From: Bugulina stolonifera
Lineage: Eukaryota; Bryozoa; Gymnolaemata; Cheilostomatida; Bugulidae
Length of the DNA: 64,000 nt
Assembly: GCA_935421135.1 (NCBI GenBank)
Contig: OW285189.1
Location: forward strand, 62,001 to 126,000
Direction: 5' to 3'
Shown here: positions 35,901-51,900 of the stretch, in pieces
Numbering within the stretch: position 1 is the stretch's first letter
Layout: each line of letters starts with the position of its first letter
Position numbers and translations under genes: made by a program
Notes under the pieces: generated by a model
Told to the model about the DNA's origin: nothing
What the model saw: the letters and a program-made list of their open reading frames with translations, nothing else
The model's database searches: none

Positions 35901-38900
35901 TACATAGATTGCATTCTATGCATTCTATGTATAAAATACACAGAAGACATAGAAAACATAGAATGCATAGAATGCGTTCGATGTAATCTATGCACTCTAT
36001 GCATAGAATACATGGATTGCATTCTATGCATAGAATATATTGATCACATAGAATGCACTCTATGCATTCCATGTAATCTATGCGTTCTATGCATAGAATA
36101 CATAGGGCGCATTCTATGCATTCTATGCATAAAATAATTAGAAGACCTAGAAGACATAGAATGCATTCTGTGCATAGAATACATGTAATTCTATATCTTC
36201 CTTGTATTCTATGCATTCTATGCATAGAATACATAGAATACATAGATTGCATTCTATGCACTCTATGCATTCTAAGCATTTCATGCAATCTATGCATTCT
36301 ATGCATAGCATACATAGATTGCATTCTATGCAGGAAATACATTGATCACATAGAATGCATTCTATGCACTCTATGCATTCCATGTAATATATGCGTTCTA
36401 TGCATAGGATACATAGATTGCATTCTATGCATTCTATGCATAGAATACATATAATTCTATGTCTTCTATGTATTCTATGCATTCTATGCATCGAATACAT
36501 TGAATACGTTCTATGCATAGAATACATAGAATACATTGAATACATAGAAGGCATTGTATGTAATCAATTTATCTTATGGATTCTGTGCATACAATACATA
36601 GATTGCATTCTATGCATAGAATACATTGATCACATAGAATGCATTCTATGCACTCTATGCATTCCATGTAACCTATGCATTCTATGCATAGAATACATAG
36701 ATTGCATTCTATGCAGTCTATGCATAGAATACATTGAATACATAGAAGACATAGAAGACACAGAATACATAGATTGCATTCTATGCATTTGATGCATTCG
36801 ATGCATAGAATACATAGAATACATTGAATACATAGAAGGCATTGTATGTAATCAATGTAGTTTATGCATTCTATGCATAGAACACATAGATTGCATTCTA
36901 TGCATAGAATATGTTGATCACATAGAATGCATTCTATGCACTGAATGCATAGAATGCATAGGATGCATAGAGTGCATTCTATGCATTCTATGTCTTCTAT
37001 TCATTCTATGTAGTCTATGCATTGCGTAGAACACATAGATTGCATTCTATGCACTCTATGCATTCCATGTAATCTATGCACTCTGTGTATTCTATGCATT
37101 CGATGCATAGAATACATTTTATGCATAGAATGCATAGAATACATGTACATTGATCACATAGAATGCATTCTATACACTCTATGCATTCCATGTAATCTAT
37201 GCATTCTATGCATAGAATACATAGATTGCATTCTCTGCATTCCATGCATAGAATACATAGAATACATTGAATAGATAGAAGGCATTGTATGTAATCAATG
37301 TATTTTATGCATTCTATGCATAGAATACATAGATTGCATTCTATGCATAGAATATATTGATCACATAGAATGCACTCTATGCATTCCATGTAATCTATGC
37401 GTTCTATGCATAGAATACATAGGTCGCATTCTATGCATTCTATGCATAGAATACATAGATTGCATTCTATGCATCCGATGCATAGAATACATTGAATACA
37501 TAGAATGCATTGTATGTAATCAATGTATTTCATGCATTCTATGCATAGGATACATTGAATATATAGATGGCATTCTTTCCATTATATGCATTGAATGCAT
37601 AGGATGCATTGGGCGAATTCTATGTATTCTATGCATAGAATGCATAGAATACATAGATTGCACTCTATGCACTCTATGCATTCCATGTAATCTAAGCATT
37701 CTATGTATTCTATGCATTCGGTGCATAGAATACATTTTATGCATAGAATGCATAGAATACATTGATCACATAGAATGCATTCTATGCACTCTATGCATTC
37801 CATGTAATCTATGCATTCTATGCTTAGAATACATAGATTGCATTCTATGCATTCTATGTATGAAATACACAGAAGACATAGAAAACATAGAATGCATAGA
37901 ATGCGTTCCATGTATTCTATGCACTCTATGCATAGAATACATGGATTGCATTCTATGCATAGAATATATTGATCACATAGAATGCACTCTATGCATTCCA
38001 TGTAATCTATGCATTCTATGCATAAAATAATTAGAAGACCTAGAAGACATAGAATGCATTCTGTGCATAGAATACATGTAATTCTATATCTTCCATGTAT
38101 TCTATGCATTCTATGCATAGAATACATAGAATACATAGATTGCATTCTATGCACTCTATGCATTCTAAGCATTTCATGCAATCTATGCATTCTATGCATA
38201 GCATACATAGATTGCTTTCTATGCAGAGAATAAATTGATCACATAGAATGCATTCTATGCACTCTATGCATTCCATGTAATATATGCGTTCTATGCATAG
38301 GATACATAGATTGCATTCTATGCATTCTATGCATAGAATACATATAATTCTATGTCTTCTATGTATTTTATGCATTCTATGCATAGAATACATATAATTC
38401 TATCTCTTCTATGTATTCTATGCATTCTATGCATAGAATACATTGCATAGAATGCATAGAATACATTGAATACGTTCTATGCATAGAATACATAGAGTAC
38501 ATTGAATACATAGAAGGCATTGTATGTAATCAATTTATTTTATGGATTCTATGCATAGAATATATTCAATGTATTCTATGCATTCTATGCATAGAATACA
38601 TTGAATATATTCTATGCATAGAATACATAGAATACATTGAATACATAGAAGGCATTGTATGTAATCAATTTATTTTATGGATTCTGTGCATAGAATACAT
38701 AGAATACATTCTATGCTCTCTATGCATTCCATGTAATCTATGCGTTCTATGCATAGAATACATAGAATACATATAATTCTATGTCTTCTATGTATTCTAT
38801 GCATTCCATGCATAGAATACATAGAATACATAGATTGCACTCTATGCACTCTATGCATTCCATGTAATCTATGCATTCTATGCATTCTATGCATAGAATG

Positions 38901-41160
38901 CATAGAATACATAGAATGCATTGTATGTGATCAATGTATTTTACGCATTCTATGCATAGAATACATAGATTGCATTCTATGCATGGAATACATTGAATAC
39001 ATAGCATGCATTCTTTGCATTATATGCATTGAATGCATAGAATGCATAGGGTGCATAGGGCCCATTCTATGCATTCTATGTATTCTATGCATAGAATACA
39101 TAGATTGCATTCTATGCATTCTACGCATAGAATACATAGAAGACATAGAAGACATAGAATGCATAGAATGCGTTCCATGTAATCTATGCACTGCATGCAT
39201 AGAATACATGGAATTCCATGTCTTCTATGTATTCTATGCATTCTATGCATAGAATACATTGAATACGTTCTATGCATAGAATACATAGAGTACATTGAAT
39301 ACATAGAAGGCATTGTATGTAATCAATTTATTTTATGGATTCTGTGCATAGAATACATAGATTGCATTCTATGCATAGAATACATTGATCACATAGAATG
39401 CACTCTATGCATTCCATGTAATATATGCGTTCTATGCATAGGATACATAGATTGCATTCTATGCGTTCTATGCATAGAATACATATAATTCTATGTCTTC
39501 TATGTATTCTATGCATTCTATGCATAGAATACATTGAATACATTCTATGCATAGAATACATAGAATACATTGAATACATAGAAGGCATTGTATGTAATCA
39601 ATTTATTTTATGGATTCTGTGCATACAATACATAGATTGCATTCTATGCATGGAATACATTGAATACATAGCATGCATTCTTTGCATTATATGCATTGAA
39701 TGCATAAAATGCATAGGGTGCATAGGGCGCATTCTATGCATTCTATGTATTCTATGCATAGAATACATAGATTGCATTCTATGCATTCTATGTATAAAAT
39801 ACACAGAAGACATAGAAAACATAGAATGCATAGAATGCGTTCGATGTAATCTATGCACTCTATGCATAGAATACATGGATTGCATTCTATGCATAGAATA
39901 TATTGATCACATAGAATGCACTCTATGCATTCCATGTAATCTATGCGTTCTATGCATAGAATACATAGGGCGCATTCTATGCATTCTATGCATAAAATAA
40001 TTAGAAGACCTAGAAGACATAGAATGCATTCTGTGCATAGAATACATGTAATTCTATATCTTCCTTGTATTCTATGCATTCTATGCATAGAATACATAGA
40101 ATACATAGATTGCATTCTATGCACTCTATGCATTCTAAGCATTTCATGCAATCTATGCATTCTATGCATAGCATACATAGATTGCATTCTATGCAGGAAA
40201 TACATTGATCACATAGAATGCATTCTATGCACTCTATGCATTCCATGTAATATATGCGTTCTATGCATAGGATACATAGATTGCATTCTATGCATTCTAT
40301 GCATAGAATACATATAATTCTATGTCTTCTATGTATTCTATGCATTCTATGCATCGAATACATTGAATACGTTCTATGCATAGAATACATAGAATACATT
40401 GAATACATAGAAGGCATTGTATGTAATCAATTTATCTTATGGATTCTGTGCATACAATACATAGATTGCATTCTATGCATAGAATACATTGATCACATAG
40501 AATGCATTCTATGCACTCTATGCATTCCATGTAACCTATGCATTCTATGCATAGAATACATAGATTGCATTCTATGCAGTCTATGCATAGAATACATTGA
40601 ATACATAGAAGACATAGAAGACACAGAATACATAGATTGCATTCTATGCATTTGATGCATTCGATGCATAGAATACATAGAATACATTGAATACATAGAA
40701 GGCATTGTATGTAATCAATGTAGTTTATGCATTCTATGCATAGAACACATAGATTGCATTCTATGCATAGAATATGTTGATCACATAGAATGCATTCTAT
40801 GCACTGAATGCATAGAATGCATAGGATGCATAGAGTGCATTCTATGCATTCTATGTCTTCTATTCATTCTATGTAGTCTATGCATTGCGTAGAACACATA
40901 GATTGCATTCTATGCACTCTATGCATTCCATGTAATCTATGCACTCTGTGTATTCTATGCATTCGATGCATAGAATACATTTTATGCATAGAATGCATAG
41001 AATACATGTACATTGATCACATAGAATGCATTCTATACACTCTATGCATTCCATGTAATCTATGCATTCTATGCATAGAATACATAGATTGCATTCTCTG
41101 CATTCCATGCATAGAATACATAGAATACATTGAATAGATAGAAGGCATTGTATGTAATCA
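29945..41160 (+). repeat. Higher-order repeat, period about 3.5-3.9 kb, three units
   Basis: Corresponding blocks are separated by 3,476-3,539 bp between unit 1 (about 29945-33486) and unit 2 (33487-37016), and by 3,854-3,863 bp between unit 2 and unit 3 (37017-40879). The difference is mainly a deletion of over 300 bp in unit 2 near 33800 and single 9-bp gains or losses (for example CATAGGGCG missing at 35868). Units are otherwise almost identical by eye. Confidence 0.85.
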
Positions 41161-42423
41161 ATGTATTTTATGCATTCTATGCATAGAATACATAGGTCGC
41201 ATTCTATGCATTCTATGCATAGAATACATAGATTGCATTCTATGCATCCGATGCATAGAATACATTGAATACATAGAATTCATTGTATGTAATCAATGTA
41301 TTTCATGCATTCTATGCATAGGATACATTGAATAGATAGATGGCATTCTTTCCATTATATGCATTGAATGCATAGGATGCATTGGGCGAATTCTATGTAT
41401 TCTATGCATAGAATGCATAGAATACATAGATTGCACTCTATGCACTCTATGCGTTCCATGTAATCTAAGCATTCTATGTATTCTATGCATTCGGTGCATA
41501 GAATACATTTTATGCATAGAATGCATAGAATACATTGATCACATAGAATGCATTCTATGCACTCTATGCATTCCATGTAATCTATGCATTCTATGCTTAG
41601 AATACATAGATTGCATTCTATGCATTCTATGTATGAAATACACAGAAGACATAGAAAACATAGAATGCATAGAATGCGTTCCATGTAATCTATGCACTCT
41701 ATGCATAGAATACATGGATTGCATTCTATGCATAGAATATATTGATCACATAGAATGCACTCTATGCATTCCATGTAATCTATGCGTTCTATGCATAGAA
41801 TACATAGGTCGCATTCTATGCATTCTATGCATAAAATAATTAGAAGACCTAGAAGACATAGAATGCATTCTGTGCATAGAATACATGTAATTCTATATCT
41901 TCCTTGTATTCTATGCATTCTATGCATAGAATACATAGACTACATAGATTGCATTCTATGCACTCTATGCATTCTAAGCATTTCATGCAATCTATGCATT
42001 CTATGCATAGCATACATAGATTGCATTCTATGCAGGGAATACATTGATCACATAGAATGCATTCTATGCACTCTATGCATTCCATGTAATATATGCGTTC
42101 TATGCATAGGATACATAGATTGCATTCTATGCATTCTATGCATAGAATACATATAATTCTATGTCTTCTATGTATTCTATGCATTCTATGCATCGAATAC
42201 ATTGAATATGTTCTATGCATAGAATACATAGAATACATTGAATACATAGAAGGCATTGTATGTAATCAATTTATTTTATGGATTCTGTGCATACAATACA
42301 TAGATTGCATTCTATGCATAGAATACATTGATCACATAGAATGCATTCTATGCACTCTATGCATTCCATGTAACCTATGCATTCTATGCATAGAATACAT
42401 AGATTACATTCTATGCAGTCTAT

Positions 42424-45400
42424 GCATAGAATACATTGAATACATAGAAGACATAGAAGACACAGAATACATAGATTGCATTCTATGCATTCGATGCATT
42501 CGATGCATAGAATACATAGAATACATTGAATACATAGAAGGCATTGTATGTAATCAATGTAGTTTATGCATTCTATGCATAGAATACATAGATTGCATTC
42601 TATGCATAGAATATATTGATCACATAGAATGCATTCTATGCACTGAATGCATAGAATGCATATGATGCATAGAGCGCATTCTATGCATTCTATGTCTTCT
42701 ATTCATTCTATGTAGTCTATGCATTGCGTAGAACACATAGATTGCATTCTATGCACTCTATGCATTCCATGTAATCTATGCACTTTGTGTATTCTATGCA
42801 TTCGATGCATAGAATGCATTTCATGCATAGAATGCATAGAATACATGTACATTGATCACATAGAATGCATTCTATACACTCTATGCATTCCATGTAATCT
42901 ATGCATTCTATGCATAGAATACATAGATTGCATTCTATGCATTCGGTGCATAGAATACATAGAATACATTGAATAGATAGAAGGCATTGGATGTAATCAA
43001 TGTATTTTATGCATTCTATGCATAGAATACATAGATTGCATTCTATGCATAGGATGTATTGATCACATAGAATGCACTCTATGCACTCCATGTAATCTAT
43101 GCATTCTATGCATAGAATACATAGATTGCAATCTATGCATTCTATGCATGAAATACACAGAAGACATAGAAGACATAGAATGCATAGAATGCGTTCCATG
43201 TAATCTATGCACTCCATGCATAGAATACATAGATTGCATTCTATGCATCCGATGCATAGAATACAATCTATGCATTTTGTACAATCTATGCATCAATGTA
43301 TTTTATGCATTCTATGCATAGAATACATAGATTGCATTCTATGCATGGAATACATTAAATACATAGAATGCATTCTTTGCATTATATGCATTGAATGCAT
43401 AGAATGCATAGGATGCATACGACACATTCCATGCATTCTATGTATTCTATGCATAGAATGCATAGAATGCATAGAATACAATCTATGTATAGAATGCATA
43501 GAATACAATCTATGTATTCTATGCATAAAATGCATGGAATACAGTCTATGTATTCTATGCATAGAATACAAAGATTGCATTCTATGCATGGAATACATTG
43601 ATCACATAGAATGCATTCTATGCACTCTATGCATTCCATGTAATATATGCGTTCTATGCATAGGTTACATAGATTGCAATCTATGCATTCCATGCATAGA
43701 ATACATAGAACACATAGATTGCACTCTATGCACTCTATGCATTCCATGTAATCTATGCATTCTATGTATTTTATGCATTCGATGCATAGAATCCATTTTA
43801 TGCATAGAATGCATAGAATACATTTTATGCATAGAATGCATAAAATACATTTCATGCATAGAATGCATAGAATACATTGATCACATAGAATGCATTCTAT
43901 GCACTCCATGCATTCCATGTAACCTATACATTCTATGCATAGAATACATAGATTGCATTCTATGCATTCTATGCATAGAATTCATCGAATACATAGAAGA
44001 CATAGAAGACATAGAATGCATAGAATGCATACCATGTAATCTATGCACTCTATGCATAGAATACATAGATTACATTCTATGCACTCTATGCATTCCATGT
44101 AATCTATGCACTATGTGTATTCTATGCATTCGATGCATAGAATACATTTATGCATAGAACGCATAGAATACATGTACATTTATCACATAGAATGCATTCT
44201 ATACACTCTATGCATTCCATGTAATCTATGCATTCTATGCATAGAATACATAGATTGCATTCTATGCATTCGATGCATAGAATACATAGAATACATTGAA
44301 TAGATAGAAGGCATTGTATGTAATCAATGTATTTTATGCATTCGATGCATAGAATACATAGATTGCATTCTATGCATTATATGCATAAAATAATTAGAAG
44401 ACATAGAAGACATAGAATGCATTCTGTGCATAGAATACATATACTTCTATATCTTCCTTGTATTCTATGCATAGAATACATAGAATACATAGATTGCATT
44501 CTATGCACTTTTTGCATTCTATGCATTTCATGCAATCTATGCATTCTATGCATAGAATACATAGATTGCATTCTATGCATTATATGCATAAAATAATTAG
44601 AAGACATAGAAGACATAGAATGCATTCTGTGCATAGAATACATATACTTCTATATCTTCCTTGTATTCTATGCATTCTATGTATTCTATGTATTCTATGC
44701 ATTCTATGCATAGAATACATAGAATACATAGATTGCATTCTATGCACTCTTTGCATTCTATGCATTTCATGCAATCTATGCATTCTATGCATAGAATACA
44801 TAGATTGCACTCTATGCATCCGATGCATAGAATACATAAAATACATAGAATGCATTGTATGTAATCAATGTATTTTATGCATTCTATGCATAGAATACAT
44901 AGATTGCACTCTATGCATTCTATGCATTTCATGCAATCTATGCATTCTATGCATAGAATACATAGATTGCATTCTATGCATCCGATGCATAGAATACATA
45001 AAATACATAGAATGCATTCTATGTATTCTATGTATTCTATGTATTCTATGCATAGAATACAAAGATTGCATTCTATGCATAGAATACATTGATCACATAG
45101 AATGCATTCTTTGCATTATATGCATTGAATGCATAGAATGCATAGGATGCATACGACGCATTCCATGCATTCTATGGATTCTATGCATAAAATGCATAGA
45201 ATACATTGATCACATAGAATGCATTCTATGCACTCTATGCATTCCATGTAATATATGCGTTCTATGCATAGGATACATAGATTGCATTCTATGCATTCCA
45301 TGCATAGAATACATAGAATACATAGATTGCACTCTATGCACTCTATGCATTCCATGTAATCTATGCATTCTATGTATTCTATGCATTCGATGCATAGAAT

Positions 45401-48400
45401 ACATTTTATGCATAGAATGCAAAGGATACATTTTATGCATTGAATGCATAGAATACATTGATCGCATAGAATGCATTCCATGCACTCTATGCATTCCATG
45501 TAACCTATGTATTCTATGCATAGAATACATAGATTGCATTCTATGCATGGAATACATTGAATACATAGAAGACATAGAATGCATAGAATGTATTCCATGT
45601 AATCGATGCACTCTGTGCATAGAATACATAGATTGCATTCTATGCATTCGATGCATAGAATACATAAATACATTGAATACATAGAAGGCATTGTATGTAA
45701 TCAATGTATTTTATGCATTCTATGCATAGAATACATAGATTGCATTCTATGCAGAGAATACATTGGTCACATCGAATGCATTCTATGCACTCTATGCATT
45801 CCATGTTTTCTATGCGTTCTATGCATAGAATACCTAGATTGCATTCTATGCATAGAATACATATAATTCTATGTCTTCTATGTATTCTATGCGTTCCATG
45901 CATAGAATACATAAAATACATAGATTGCACTCTATGCACTCTATGCATTCCACGTAATCTTTGCATGTAATCTATGCATTCTATGTATTCTATGCATAGA
46001 ATACATAGAATACATAGAATACATTGAATACATAGAAGGCATTGTATGTAATCAATGTATTTTATGCATTCTATGCATAGAATACAAAGATTGCATTCTA
46101 TGCATGGAATACATTGATCCCATAGAACGCATTCTATGCACTCTATGCAATCCATGTAATATATGCGTTCTATGCATAGGATACATAGATTGCATTCTAT
46201 GCATTCCATGCATAGAATACTTAGAATATATAGATTGCATTCTATGCATTCTATGCATAGAATACATATAATTCTATGTCTTCTATGTATTCTATGCATT
46301 CTATGCATAGAATATATAGAGTACATAGATTGCATTCTATGCAGAGAATACATTGGTCACATAGAATGCATTCTATGCACTCTATGCATTCCATGTTTTC
46401 TATGCGTTCTATGCATAGAATACATATAATTCTATGTCTTCTATGTATTCTATGCATTCTATGCATAGAATACATAGAATACATAGATCGCATTCTATGC
46501 ACTCTATGCATTTCATGTAATCTATGCATTCTATGTATTCAATGCATTCGATGCATAGAATGCATTTTATGCATAGAATGCATAGAATACCTTGATCACA
46601 TAGAATGCATTTTATGCACCCTATGCATTTCATGCAATCCATGCATTCTATGCATAGAGTACATAGATTGCGTTCTATGCATTCTATGCATAGAATATAT
46701 TGAATACTAGAAGACATAGAAGACATAGAATGCATAGAATGCATTCCATCTAATCTATGCACTCAGTGAATAGAATACATATAATTCTATATCTTCCATG
46801 TATTCTATGCATAGAATACATAAATCGCATTGTATGCACTCTATGCATCCCATGTAATCTATGCATTCTGTGCTTAGAATACATATAATTCTATATCTTC
46901 CATGTATTCTATGCATTCTATGTATTCTATTCATTCGATGCATAGAGTACATTTTATGCATATAATGCATAGAATACATTGATCACATAGAATGCATTCT
47001 ATGCATTCTATGCATTCTGTGCATTTCATGCAATCTATGCATTCTATGCATAGAATACATAGATTGCATTCTATGCATCCGATGCATAGAATACATAGAA
47101 TACATAGATCGCATTGTATGTAATCAATGTATTTTATGCATTCAATGCATAGAATACATTGATTGCATTCTATGCATGCAGTACATTGAATACATAGAAT
47201 GCATTCTTTGCATTATATGCATTGAATGCATAGAATGCATAGGATGCATACGGCGCATTCCATGCATTCTATGTATTCTATGCATAGAATGCATAGAATA
47301 CATTCTATGCTCTCTATGCATTCCATGTAATCTATGCGTTCTACGCATAGAATACATAGATTGCATTCGATGCATAGAATACATAGAATACATTGAATAG
47401 ATAGAAGGCATTGTATGTAATCAATGTATTTTATGCACTCTACGCATAGAATACAAAGATTGCATTCCATGCATGGAATACATTGATCACATAGAATGCA
47501 TTCTATGCACTCTATGCAATCTATGTAATATATGCGTTCTATGCATAGGATACATAGATTGCATTCTATGCATAGAATACATTGATCACATAGAATGCAT
47601 TCTATGCACTCTATGCATTCCATGTAATATATGCGTTCTATGCATAGGATACATAGATTGCATTCTATGCATTCCATGCATAGAACACATAGAATACATA
47701 GAAGACATAGAAGACACAGAATACATAGATTGCATTCTATGCATTCGATGCATTCGATGCATAGAATACATAGAATACATTGAATACATAGAAGGCATTG
47801 TATGTAATCAATGTAGTTTATGCATTCTATGCATAGAATACATAGATTGCATTCTATGCATAGAATATATTGATCACATAGAATGCATTCTATGCACTGA
47901 ATGCATAGAATGCATATGATGCATAGAGCGCATTCTATGCATTCTATGTCTTCTATTCATTCTATGTAGTCTATGCATTGCGTAGAACACATAGATTGCA
48001 TTCTATGCACTCTATGCATTCCATGTAATCTATGCACTTTGTGTATTCTATGCATTCGATGCATAGAATGCATTTTATGCATAGAATGCATAGAATACAT
48101 GTACATTGATCACATAGAATGCATTCTATACACTCTATGCATTCCATGTAATCTATGCATTCTATGCATAGAATACATAGATTGCATTCTATGCATTCGG
48201 TGCATAGAATACATAGAATACATTGAATAGATAGAAGGCATTGGATGTAATCAATGTATTTTATGCATTCTATGCATAGAATACATAGATTGCATTCTAT
48301 GCATAGGATGTATTGATCACATAGAATGCACTCTATGCACTCCATGTAATCTATGCATTCTATGCATAGAATACATAGATTGCAATCTATGCATTCTATG

Positions 48401-48900
48401 CATGAAATACACAGAAGACATAGAAGACATAGAATGCATAGAATGCGTTCCATGTAATCCATGCACTCCATGCATAGAATACATAGATTGCATTCTATGC
48501 ATCCGATGCATAGAATACAATCTATGCATTTTGTACAATCTATGCATCAATGTATTTTATGCATTCTATGCATAGAATACATAGATTGCATTCTATGCAT
48601 GGAATACATTAAATACATAGAATGCATTCTTTGCATTATATGCATTGAATGCATAGAATGCATAGGATGCATACGACACATTCCATGCATTCTATGTATT
48701 CTATGCATAGAATGCATAGAATGCATAGAATACAATCTATGTATAGAATGCATAGAATACAATCTATGTATTCTATGCATAAAATGCATGGAATACAGTC
48801 TATGTATTCTATGCATAGAATACATAGAATACATAGATTGCATTCTATGCATTCTATGCATAGAATACATAGAATACATTGAATACATAGAAGGCATTGT
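42424..48900 (+). repeat. Duplicated block, offset 5,254 bp
   Basis: 42424-43560 recurs at about 47694-48814, including rare variants such as the CATTTTGTACAATC stretch near 43274 and 48528. This shows segmental duplication rather than independent drift. Confidence 0.75.
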
Positions 48901-51900
48901 ATGTAATCAATGTATTTTATGCATTCTATGCATAGAATACAAAGATTGCATTCTATGCATAGAATACAAAGATTGCATTCTATGCATGGAATACATTGAT
49001 CACATAGAATGCATTCTATGCACTCTATGCATTCCATGTAATATATGCGTTCTATGCATAGGGTACATAGATTGCATTCTATGCATTCCATGCATAGAAT
49101 ACATAGAACACATAGATTGCACTCTATGCACTCTATGCATTCCATGTAATCTATGCATTCTATGTATTTTATGCATTCGATGCATAGAATCCATTTTATG
49201 CATAGAATGCATAGAATACATTTTATGCATAGAATGCATAAAATACATTTCATGCATAGAATGCATAGAATACATTGATCACATAGAATGCATTCTATGC
49301 ACTCCATGCATTCCATGTAACCTATACATTCTATGCATAGAATACATAGATTGCATTCTATGCATTCTATGCATAGAATTCATCGAATACATAGAAGACA
49401 TAGAAGACATAGAATGCATAGAATGCATACCATGTAATCTATGCACTCTATGCATAGAATACATAGATTGCATTCTATGCACTCTATGCATTCCATGTAA
49501 TCTATGCACTATGTGTATTCTATGCATTCGATGCATAGAATACATTTATGCATAGAACGCATAGAATACATGTACATTTATCACATAGAATGCATTCTAT
49601 ACACTCTATGCATTCCATGTAATCTATGCATTCTATGCATAGAATACATAGATTGCATTCTATGCATTCGATGCATAGAATACATAGAATACATTGAATA
49701 GATAGAAGGCATTGTATGTAATCAATGTATTTTATGCATTCGATGCATAGAATACATAGATTGCATTCTATGCATTATATGCATAAAATAATTAGAAGAC
49801 ATAGAAGACATAGAATGCATTCTGTGCATAGAATACATATACTTCTATATCTTCCTTGTATTCTATGCATAGAATACATAGAATACATAGATTGCATTCT
49901 ATGCACTTTTTGCATTCTATGCATTTCATGCAATCTATGCATTCTATGCATAGAATACATAGATTGCATTCTATGCATCCGATGCATAGAATACATGAAA
50001 TACATAGAATGCATTGTATGTAATCAATGTATTTTATGCATTCTATGCATAGAATACATAAAATACATTGAATACATAGAAGGCATTGTATGTAATCAAT
50101 GTATTTTATGCATTCTATGCATAGAATACATAGATTGCATTCTATGCAGAGAATACATTGGTCACATCGAATGCATTCTATGCACTCTATGCATTCCATG
50201 TTTTCTATGCGTTCTATGCATAGAATACCTAGATTGCATTCTATGCATTCTATGCATAGAATACATATAATTCTATGTCTTCTATGTATTCTATGCGTTC
50301 CATGCATAGAATACATAAAATACATAGATTGCACTCTATGCACTCTATGCATTCCACGTAATCTTTGCATTCTATGTATTCTATGCATAGAATACATAGA
50401 ATACATAAAATGCATTGTATGTAATCAATGTATTTTATGCATTCTATGCATAGAATACATAGATTGCATTCTATGCATGGAATACATTAAATACATAGAA
50501 TGCATTCTTTGCATTATATGCATTGAATGCATAGAATGCATAGGATGCATACGACACATTCCATGCATTCTATGTATTCTATGCATAGAATGCATAGAAT
50601 GCATAGAATACAATCTATGTATAGAATGCATAGAATACAATCTATGTATTCTATGCATAAAATGCATGGAATACAGTCTATGTATTCTATGCATAGAATA
50701 CATAGAATACATAGATTGCATTCTATGCATTCTATGCATAGAATACATAGAATACATTGAATACATAGAAGGCATTGTATGTAATCAATGTATTTCATGC
50801 ATTCTATGCATAGAATACAAAGATTGCATTCTATGCATAGAATACAAAGATTGCATTCTATGCATGGAATACATTGATCACATAGAATGCATTCTATGCA
50901 CTCTATGCATTCCATGTAATATATGCGTTCTATGCATAGGGTACATAGATTGCATTCTATGCATTCCATGCATAGAATACATAGAACACATAGATTGCAC
51001 TCTATGCACTCTATGCATTCCATGTAATCTATGCATTCTATGTATTTTATGCATTCGATGCATAGAATCCATTTTATGCATAGAATGCATAGAATACATT
51101 TTATGCATAGAATGCATAAAATACATTTCATGCATAGAATGCATAGAATACATTGATCACATAGAATGCATTCTATGCACTCCATGCATTCCATGTAACC
51201 TATACATTCTATGCATAGAATACATAGATTGCATTCTATGCATTCTATGCATAGAATTCATCGAATACATAGAAGACATAGAAGACATAGAATGCATAGA
51301 ATGCATACCATGTAATCTATGCACTCTATGCATAGAATACATAGATTGCATTCTATGCACTCTATGCATTCCATGTAATCTATGCACTATGTGTATTCTA
51401 TGCATTCGATGCATAGAATACATTTATGCATAGAACGCATAGAATACATGTACATTTATCACATAGAATGCATTCTATACACTCTATGCATTCCATGTAA
51501 TCTATGCATTCTATGCATAGAATACATAGATTGCATTCTATGCATTCGATGCATAGAATACATAGAATACATTGAATAGATAGAAGGCATTGTATGTAAT
51601 CAATGTATTTTATGCATTCGATGCATAGAATACATAGATTGCATTCTATGCATTATATGCATAAAATAATTAGAAGACATAGAAGACATAGAATGCATTC
51701 TGTGCATAGAATACATATACTTCTATATCTTCCTTGTATTCTATGCATAGAATACATAGAATACATAGATTGCATTCTATGCACTTTTTGCATTCTATGC
51801 ATTTCATGCAATCTATGCATTCTATGCATAGAATACATAGATTGCATTCTATGCATCCGATGCATAGAATACATGAAATACATAGAATGCATTGTATGTA